Assembly: GCA_934572445.1 (NCBI GenBank)
Contig: CAKTLD010000066.1
Location: 1 to 10,500, forward strand
From: an uncultured Oscillospiraceae bacterium
GTDB lineage: Bacteria > Bacillota > Clostridia > Oscillospirales > Oscillospiraceae
Direction: 5' to 3'
DNA length: 10,500 nt
Under the pieces are notes generated by a model, which worked only from the letters and a program-made list of their open reading frames with translations, searched no databases and had not been told where the DNA came from. The position numbers and the translations under genes are program-made. Positions 5,850-10,500 of the stretch are shown one piece after another. Numbering within the stretch: position 1 is the stretch's first letter; each line of letters opens with the position of its first letter.

Positions 5850-6491
5850 ATGAAGATCGCAGACATGAAGGTCACGGAGCTCATCAACGAGATCGGTTCC
5901 GATTCCCCCGCCCCGGGCGGCGGTGCGGTCGCCGGTCTCGCCGGCGGCATCGGTGTGGCGCTGACGATGATGGTCAACGGCCTGACGCTGAGCAAGAAAG
6001 GCTTTGAAAACGACCGCGAGCGCATCCTGGACGCTATTGCCAAGGGCAACGAGCTCAAGGAGCGCTTTATCGACGTGATGAACCGCGACAGCGAGGTCTT
6101 TGACACGCTGATCGAATCCCTCGCACTGCCGAAGGACAGCGACGCGCACAAGGCCATCCGCCGCGGCGCGGTGCAGGCAAGCTTCCGCAACTGCACGGAG
6201 GTCCCGCTTGCAATGATGGAGGTCTGCCTTGAGTCCATTGACCTGCTGGCGGGCCTTGTCGGCACGACGAATCCGAACGTCGTCAGCGATCTGGGCATTG
6301 CGGCGCTGACGCTCAAGACCGCGATGCAGAGCGCATGGCTGAACGTGCTCATCAACCTCTCCTCTCTCAAGGACAAGGCGTACGCCGACGAGTGCTGCCG
6401 CAAGGGCGAGGAGATGCTGGCCCACGCCATCCCGCTGGCCGAGGAGAGCTACGAAAAGGCTCTCAAGCTGATCACCGGCAAGGGAAAATAA
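5850..6491 (+). CDS. fchA: Formimino-THF cyclodeaminase / methenyl-THF cyclohydrolase family protein
   Basis: A 213-residue, mainly helical cytoplasmic protein of the FTCD C-terminal (cyclodeaminase/cyclohydrolase) family, at the usual stand-alone length of about 210. The hallmark SPAPGGGAVAGLAGG lies at residues 19-33, followed by helices including the conserved-looking stretch NPNVVSDLGIAALTLKTA. Members either deaminate 5-formimino-THF to 5,10-methenyl-THF or hydrolyse methenyl-THF to 10-formyl-THF. Both fit beside fhs and hutH, and sequence alone does not tell which. The ATG at 5850 is chosen because AAGGAG (5832-5837) precedes it, although the 12-base spacing is long. An in-frame GTG at 5781 would add 23 unlikely residues. 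No glutamate formiminotransferase domain is fused, unlike animal FTCD, so that step must be encoded elsewhere. It is probably cotranscribed with fhs and ends at the 6504 terminator. Confidence 0.9.
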   Translation: MKIADMKVTELINEIGSDSPAPGGGAVAGLAGGIGVALTMMVNGLTLSKKGFENDRERILDAIAKGNELKERFIDVMNRDSEVFDTLIESLALPKDSDAHKAIRRGAVQASFRNCTEVPLAMMEVCLESIDLLAGLVGTTNPNVVSDLGIAALTLKTAMQSAWLNVLINLSSLKDKAYADECCRKGEEMLAHAIPLAEESYEKALKLITGKGK

Positions 6492-6503
6492 CGACGAAAT
6501 GTG

Positions 6504-6540
6504 AAAAGGACGCTTCTCTTAAAGAGAAGCGTCCTTTTTT
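6504..6540. terminator. Bidirectional intrinsic terminator between convergent genes
   Basis: A perfect 16-bp stem (6504-6519 with 6523-6538) closes a TAA loop, with TTTTTT at 6535-6540. The A run on the left gives four Ts on the other strand, so it can serve both the cyclodeaminase gene (stop 6491) and the convergent CofE-like gene (stop 6557). Its base, AAAAGGACGC/GCGTCC, repeats that of the 760 terminator. Confidence 0.92.
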
Positions 6541-6556
6541 ATCACCGGGTCGCGCC

Positions 6557-7255
6557 TTACTTTTTACGGATCAGGATAAACGGCGTGCACTGATCGTCCT
6601 GTCCGGCGGGGTTGTCGCGGATGATCTCGCAGAGCTGCTCATCGCTCAGTTCTACGCAGTCGGCCTTGCCGAGAATATCGCGCGTGAAGTCGTTCGCGTC
6701 CACGATCATCGCGCGCACGCCGGTCTTTTCAAAGATCTCGTTGCACACGCCCGAGGGATTCTCGGGGATACGGATGCCGTATTCGCCGTAGACGGGGAAC
6801 ACGTCGGGATAGAAGCCGTCAAGGCCCGTGACCTCCATGCCGACCATATCGTAGAAGATGCCGTGCTTGCCCACGAGCTTGCCGAAGCCCGCGCAGATGG
6901 CAGCCCACAGGACCTTCCACGGCCCGCAGATATCGATGGCGAACTGCATCTTGCACACCTCGCCTACGCCGATGCCCGCGCTGTTGTGCTGGATGGCAAA
7001 GCGGCTGAGGAACTTCGCCAGCCATGAGATCTTCATATCCTTGCGATAGACCACGCGCTTCTGGCACAGGGCAATGATCTTTTCGCTGATGCTCAAAATG
7101 TCGCCCTCTTCATACAGGGGCTTGACGTAACGGTTGACGAGCTCGATGTAATCCTCGCCGATCTCGACAAAGTGCGTCTGGATGGCGTGGCGGAGGTAAA
7201 CGCCCGTGGAGGTCTCGATCTCAACGTTCTTGGAGCCGTTTGCAACAAAGTCCAT
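6557..7255 (-). CDS. CofE-like F420-0:gamma-glutamyl ligase domain protein
   Basis: A 232-residue protein resembling the CofE / F420-0:gamma-glutamyl ligase family (COG1478-like), in a short single-domain form. Visible marks are TGVYLRHAIQTHFV near the N-terminus, GDILSISEKIIALCQKR (51-67, the typical 'SEKI.A..Q.R' helix), GIRIPENPSGVCNEI (160-174) and IVDANDF (184-190). CofE adds glutamate to coenzyme F420-0. Most gut clostridia are not known to make F420, so the Firmicute members probably act on another acid or amide substrate; the true role is unknown. Two hydrophobic stretches (103-124) look like protein core, not membrane helices. The ATG at 7255 follows AAGAGG (7264-7269) by 8 bases. 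It has its own extended -10 promoter and shares the terminator at 6504. Codons are less biased than in hutH. Confidence 0.72.
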   Translation of the reverse strand: MDFVANGSKNVEIETSTGVYLRHAIQTHFVEIGEDYIELVNRYVKPLYEEGDILSISEKIIALCQKRVVYRKDMKISWLAKFLSRFAIQHNSAGIGVGEVCKMQFAIDICGPWKVLWAAICAGFGKLVGKHGIFYDMVGMEVTGLDGFYPDVFPVYGEYGIRIPENPSGVCNEIFEKTGVRAMIVDANDFTRDILGKADCVELSDEQLCEIIRDNPAGQDDQCTPFILIRKK

Positions 7256-7292
7256 GAAAAATGCCTCTTTCGTGCAGAATTTTTACTTCCGT

Positions 7293-7311
7293 ATTGTACC
7301 ACAAAATGTGG
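7293..7311 (-). promoter_or_regulatory. Extended -10 promoter with overlapping palindrome, for the CofE-like gene
   Basis: Read on the - strand, TACAAT (7298 to 7293) is preceded by TGG, giving an extended -10. A good -35 is not seen. Overlapping its upstream edge is the perfect inverted repeat CCACA-AAA-TGTGG (7299-7311), which could be an operator for the CofE-like gene. The start would be near 7286, giving a leader of about 30 nt. Confidence 0.5.
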
Positions 7312-7374
7312 AAAAAGCTACTGCAAATTGCAAAAATTCGGAAAAAAGTCGGAGGAGGCGGGAAATACGGAAAG

Positions 7375-7403
7375 GAGCCCTTCTCTCAGTGGGAGAAGGG
7401 CTC
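7375..7403 (-). terminator. Terminator hairpin downstream of the VanW gene
   Basis: GAGCCCTTCTC (7375-7385) pairs perfectly with GAGAAGGGCTC (7393-7403) around a 7-base loop. It lies 65 bases past the end of the VanW-family gene. On the - strand the following bases are CTCCTTTCC, a poor T run. On the + strand TCTCTTTT follows, which is better but has no gene to serve. It is most likely the end of the VanW transcript, with moderate certainty. Confidence 0.6.
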
Positions 7404-7468
7404 TCTTTTCATTCTCAACGCTTCCCCCTGAACACGCGGCGGAAGGGTGCGGACTCTCATCAGGGACG

Positions 7469-9310
7469 TCAATCCCCGCCATTCTTCAGCCAGTCCGGCA
7501 TCTCCTGCTCCGGCACCTCAGACTCGGCGGGCGTGTCCGGCGCGGCGGGATCGGGCGCGGGCGTGACAGGTGTATCCGGCTCCGTTGTGGCAGGAACATC
7601 GGTAGACGGCGTGGTAGCTGCACCATCCGTGGCTTTGCCGACGAGCACAATACGATTACGCGCCTTGTAGTTGCTGCTGGCCTCAAAGGTCGAGGAGATC
7701 AGCTTGCCGTCGCCGGAGTAAACGTTGCGGTAGGTCTTGACCTTGTAGCCGGTGTAGGCGGTCTGCTCGACCTTGCGTTCACCCGGGGCCAGCTCGGTCG
7801 TCTCCACGATCTCCTCCTCAAAGGGGATGGTTTCGAGCACATCGGCGCGGATCTTGACGTAGGTATCGTCGACCTTGGTGCCGAGGATCGTGACCTTGAT
7901 ATAGTCTTTCTTGTCCTTGGTGTAAAACTCTGCACGGACCTTGATGGGATAGAGCGTATTATTGCGGAACTCAAACTCTGGTCCGCCCTCGGCGACCGTG
8001 GCGTCAAGGCCGAGGCCGATATAGTCGGAGGCAAAGCCGTGGTTCACGCGCTGCACGATCTCAAGATTGGCATAAAGCGCGGCGGCATAGAGCGTGGAGC
8101 TGGCCTGGCACGCGCCGCCGCCGACCATGTCGACGGTCTTACCCTTGAGGTAGCCGGGCGCAGGGGAGTAACCATTGGCCGCCGTGAAGGGTGTGACAAG
8201 CGGGCCGTACTTCATCGTCTCGCCGGGGTTGATAACGTAGCCGTCGATCCGTGAGGCGGTGAGCTGCACGTTCTTATGTCGTCCGGGCGCACCGCCGACC
8301 TTGGTGGTGTAAGAGCTCAGCTCATCGCGGAAGAGGACCTCCCTGAGCTGCTCCGCCGTAACCTCCGGCAGCTCGACCGTCGCCTTGACGGTGAAGGTCT
8401 CGCCCGGGGCGGCGGCATCGTAGGCGGACTGAAGGTCAGCGAGCGTAAAATCCACGCCCGCGCGGCCCGCGATGATGCTGTCGGTCTCGGCGTCGTAGGT
8501 CGCGTTGGCCTTTTCGCCGATCAGCGCCTCGCGCGCGGCAGCCAGATCGACCGCCTGCGCGGGCACGGTCTCATAAATGCCATCCTCCTGCGTGGTGGGA
8601 TAGATCGTGAACTGCGCGGGCCGCCCGCCGCCAAAGAAAGACCGGCGCAGCAGATCGACCAGCACATACTCTTTGTCATCCGCGGCAACTCGTCCATCCA
8701 TCGGCCTGGTAACGCTGACCCTGCCATCCTCCGTCACCTCGGCGGAAAACTCCACGGGGTCACAGCTGAGCTCACCGAACACCTCGCGGCCCAGCGCTTC
8801 AAAGACGCGCTCCACCTCGTCCACCGTGCTGGCAGAGATCTCCGCCGGCACGAACAGGGCGCGCAGATACTTCGCGCCCGCCGTCAGAAAACTGTCGGCA
8901 CTTGGACCGCCGCAGGCAAACGCTTCCTCTGCGCACCAGCTGTGATCCGCCTCCGGTACAGCGGCAAAAGACGTCTGGCCGATCTCCGTTCCGTCGGGCA
9001 GGATAAAGCTGACAACACCGGCCCTTGCCCGCTCCGCGTTCTGATCCAGCACCGCAGCGAGTTCACTCGCCGTCATGCCGCCGCAGTCCACGCCGTTGAC
9101 GACGGTATTGGGGTAAAAGCGCTGTGCGCCGACCGCCCACGCGCCAAGGCCCAGATAGGCCGCTGCCAGCACGCAGACGATAACGAGCAGGACCTTCCAG
9201 CCTTTGCCGCCCTTCCGGCGCGCCGCACCCTCCTGCGGCTCGGAGGACATCAGACGCTTCCCGCCCTTTTTGTGCTTCTTTTCTTCAAAGGCGCCAGAAT
9301 TTTCTTCCAT
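7469..9310 (-). CDS. VanW-family membrane-anchored protein with G5 domain (YoaR-like)
   Basis: A 613-residue cell-envelope protein. Residues 1-38 are charged and cytoplasmic (KKHKKGGKR, RRKGGKGWK), then one membrane helix at about 39-60, with the rest outside. Next come YPNTVVNGVDCGGMTASELAAVL (66-88, shortened here by description: a 'V.G.D.GGMT..EL' start typical of YoaR proteins), then putative peptidoglycan-binding repeats (about 190-310). A VanW domain at about 335-470 carries GGGACQASSTLYAAALYA (397-414) and FEFRNNTLYPI. A G5-like domain follows (about 487-560), then a Pro/Thr/Asp-rich tail. VanW domains are found beside vancomycin-resistance genes and in many peptidoglycan-binding proteins; the activity is unknown. 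The ATG at 9310 is chosen because AGGAGG (9318-9323) is 7 bases upstream; the open frame extends 37 residues further without a ribosome site. Nothing nearby suggests vancomycin resistance. Confidence 0.9.
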   Translation of the reverse strand: MEENSGAFEEKKHKKGGKRLMSSEPQEGAARRKGGKGWKVLLVIVCVLAAAYLGLGAWAVGAQRFYPNTVVNGVDCGGMTASELAAVLDQNAERARAGVVSFILPDGTEIGQTSFAAVPEADHSWCAEEAFACGGPSADSFLTAGAKYLRALFVPAEISASTVDEVERVFEALGREVFGELSCDPVEFSAEVTEDGRVSVTRPMDGRVAADDKEYVLVDLLRRSFFGGGRPAQFTIYPTTQEDGIYETVPAQAVDLAAAREALIGEKANATYDAETDSIIAGRAGVDFTLADLQSAYDAAAPGETFTVKATVELPEVTAEQLREVLFRDELSSYTTKVGGAPGRHKNVQLTASRIDGYVINPGETMKYGPLVTPFTAANGYSPAPGYLKGKTVDMVGGGACQASSTLYAAALYANLEIVQRVNHGFASDYIGLGLDATVAEGGPEFEFRNNTLYPIKVRAEFYTKDKKDYIKVTILGTKVDDTYVKIRADVLETIPFEEEIVETTELAPGERKVEQTAYTGYKVKTYRNVYSGDGKLISSTFEASSNYKARNRIVLVGKATDGAATTPSTDVPATTEPDTPVTPAPDPAAPDTPAESEVPEQEMPDWLKNGGD

Positions 9311-9348
9311 TTCGGCTCCTCCTATGCTTCCATCGGTTTTGTCCATCC

Positions 9349-9382
9349 AGTATAGCATATATTTTGAAAAAAAGAATGACAA
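9349..9382 (-). promoter_or_regulatory. Promoter of the VanW-family gene
   Basis: On the - strand TATACT (9354 to 9349) is preceded by TGC, an extended -10. TTGTCA (9382 to 9377) lies upstream at 22 bp from TATACT, or at 17 bp from an overlapping TATGCT. The region is AT-rich and sits in the 91-base gap after the noc stop. I see no terminator for noc here, so readthrough from noc is possible. Confidence 0.6.
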
Positions 9383-9401
9383 TCCGGTAACAATTTTGTC
9401 C

Positions 9402-10220
9402 TTATCCGGCCTGTCTGGCATGGCGCGGGATGCGGATGGTCATGCGGATCTCCTCCGCCGTATCCTCACGCTGCACGTCGGCCTCCACTCCCGCACGCTG
9501 CATCAGGCCGATGGAGCGGCGGATGGTATTAAGAAAAATGCGCACATCCTTGATCACATAAGTCGGCATACGCGGCGGTGGTGCTTTCTGCTTATTTTTG
9601 AGCAGCTGCTCAATGTAGGCCTCGCTCTGGGCGACGTTGTAGCCGCGCGCAAGAATGGCGTCCAGTGCGAGCGAGCGATCCTCCTCGTCCGCAAGCCGCA
9701 GCAGCGCGCGGGCATGGCGCTCGGAAAGTCCGTTTTCGCGCAGCTTGCGTGTGCAGTCGGGCGAAAGGCGCAGCAGCCTCAGCTTGTTGGCCACGGCGGA
9801 CTGCGACTTGCCGAGCTTCTCCGCCGCCTGTTCCTGAGAAAGGCCGTAGGCCGCGATGAGCTTTGCGATGGCCGCGGCCTCCTCAAAATAGTGCAGGTCG
9901 CTGCGCTGAAGGTTTTCAATGAGTGCGAGCAGCGCGCTCTCCTCCTCGCTTGAGCGCGCGAGCAGGCACGGCACCTCGCCGATCCCTGCGAGCTTTGCCG
10001 CGCGCAGCCGCCGCTCGCCCGCGATAAGTTCATAGCCCTCCTCCCCCCTGCGGACCGTCAACGGCTGCAATATCCCATAGCGGCGGATGCTGTCGCTCAG
10101 CTCGCGCAGGCTGTCCTCATCGAAGCAGCGGCGCGGCTGGTTGGGGTTGGGGCGCAGACTGCCCACGGGCAGATAAAAAACGCGCTGCGACACAAAGGGC
10201 TTTTTTTCCGTCATTTCCAT
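9402..10220 (-). CDS. noc: Noc / ParB-type CTP-dependent DNA-binding protein
   Basis: A 272-residue ParB-family protein. The N-terminal domain shows PNPNQPRRCF (24-33), IRRYGILQPLTVR (45-57) and the CTP-binding motif GERRLRAAKLAG (68-79). ALIENLQRSDL (99-109) follows, then a helix-turn-helix at about 127-152 with KSQSAVANKLRLLRL. The ANKLRLL form is that of Noc of Bacillus subtilis, whereas Spo0J/ParB reads ANHLRLL, so Noc (a division inhibitor over the nucleoid) is favoured over the partition protein. The basic C-terminal part (205-272) is unlike the usual short Noc end and lacks an obvious leucine zipper. The N-terminus also lacks a clear membrane-binding amphipathic helix. No ParA/Soj gene is in view. 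The ATG at 10220 follows AGGAGG (10229-10234) by 8 bases. It is placed near the replication origin in many Firmicutes, but here its upstream neighbour is an IS-like end. Confidence 0.85.
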   Translation of the reverse strand: MEMTEKKPFVSQRVFYLPVGSLRPNPNQPRRCFDEDSLRELSDSIRRYGILQPLTVRRGEEGYELIAGERRLRAAKLAGIGEVPCLLARSSEEESALLALIENLQRSDLHYFEEAAAIAKLIAAYGLSQEQAAEKLGKSQSAVANKLRLLRLSPDCTRKLRENGLSERHARALLRLADEEDRSLALDAILARGYNVAQSEAYIEQLLKNKQKAPPPRMPTYVIKDVRIFLNTIRRSIGLMQRAGVEADVQREDTAEEIRMTIRIPRHARQAG

Positions 10221-10422
10221 GGTTTTCCCCTCCTTTTTCTCCCATTTTACCCGCCCGCAGATGCGAAAAAGGGCGAAAGAACGCAGGAACGAAAATTTTT
10301 GTACGCCGTTCTTTGCTGCGCTGCCGCATCCCGGCTCTGCACAGGACCTGCTCCTTTTCGGTGCAGAGCGATCCTGCCGACGAATTATCGAGATGAGGCC
10401 GACTGAAAAAATCTCCCCATAC
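10221..10422. other. Region upstream of noc with two inverted repeats
   Basis: No gene is evident. On the - strand TAAAAT (10249 to 10244) is a possible -10 for noc, without a good -35. Two inverted repeats are visible: AAAGAACG (10276-10283) with CGTTCTTT (10307-10314), and GCTCTGCAC (10334-10342) with GTGCAGAGC (10361-10369), the latter with AGGA/TCCT inside its loop. Neither has an adjacent T run. Their role is unknown. Confidence 0.45.
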
Positions 10423-10500
10423 TGTGAAGTGACCCCAAAAAGTTAGACAAATATTTTGAGCACAAATTGTTCAAGCAGCCGAAAGGGCTTGCTGTCTGTG
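10423..10500. mobile_element. Terminal end of an IS3-family insertion sequence (partial)
   Basis: From 10423 the sequence TGTGAAGTGACCCCAAAA followed by AGTTAGACA (to 10449) closely resembles the terminal inverted repeats of IS3-family (IS150-group) elements of Firmicutes, which read TG..(C/G)TGACCCC(A)AAAAGTTAGACA. The element would extend to the right beyond the window. No transposase frame is long enough here to confirm it or give its direction. On the - strand an open stretch runs into the repeat (…ASPFGCLNNLCSKYLSNF), which could be a transposase C-terminus. A small hairpin is present at 10474-10494. Recognition is from memory of the repeat pattern. Confidence 0.55.

Noticed and set aside
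7359..7366. CGGGAAAT, half of a Noc binding site
   Set aside because: The matching half (ATTTCCCG) is not adjacent; a single half-site is expected by chance.
7172..8254. Open frame of 360 codons on the + strand crossing the CofE/VanW gap
   Set aside because: It overlaps two well-supported - strand genes and a hairpin, with no start signal and no motif.
7469..9310. Vancomycin-resistance gene cluster
   Set aside because: VanW-domain proteins are common outside resistance loci; no vanH, vanA/B/G ligase, vanX or VanRS pair is present.
8276..9355. Open frame of 359 codons on the + strand opposite the VanW gene
   Set aside because: Arg/Gly/Leu-rich translation with no domain; the - strand gene has clear VanW and G5 motifs.

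Overview
The window looks like the chromosome of a GC-rich anaerobic Firmicute, most likely a gut clostridium of the Oscillospiraceae type. This is inferred from gene content and codon use. It has a Noc-type ParB, a VanW/G5 surface protein, formate-tetrahydrofolate ligase and histidine ammonia-lyase, with AGGAGG-like ribosome sites, intrinsic terminators and codons strongly biased to C/G in the third position. No database search was possible, so the taxon is a guess from style.

Layout. Bases 1-6491 read on the + strand: the tail of an unrecognised protein (1-195), a small two-helix membrane protein (232-738) ending in a strong terminator, then a histidine and one-carbon block. This block has hutH (1088-2656) behind an extended -10 promoter and a structured leader of about 160 nt. 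It is followed by an array of six consecutive hairpins (2658-2834), a DapF-fold racemase resembling the CntK/HisR histidine racemases (2990-3772), fhs (4067-5728) and a cyclodeaminase/cyclohydrolase (5850-6491). A bidirectional terminator at 6504-6540 separates this block from three genes on the - strand: a CofE-like F420-0 gamma-glutamyl ligase domain protein (6557-7255), a VanW/G5 membrane-anchored protein (7469-9310) and a Noc/ParB protein (9402-10220). The right edge (from about 10423) looks like the terminal inverted repeat of an IS3-family insertion sequence.

How the genes fit together. HutH deaminates histidine to urocanate. Further Hut steps, not in this window, yield formiminoglutamate, whose formimino group can pass to tetrahydrofolate. 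The cyclodeaminase/cyclohydrolase then gives methenyl- or formyl-THF, and formate-THF ligase run in reverse can release formate with ATP formation. The racemase in the middle would connect D- and L-histidine if its family assignment is right. This pathway logic rests on known biochemistry of the families. The co-operation in this organism is inferred from adjacency.

Most worth a second look: the hairpin array after hutH, in which three successive unrelated stems are each exactly 13 bp; the CntK-like racemase inside a histidine-degradation locus; and a 17-bp perfect palindrome just before that gene's ribosome site, which overlaps a candidate promoter and reads equally as terminator, attenuator or operator.
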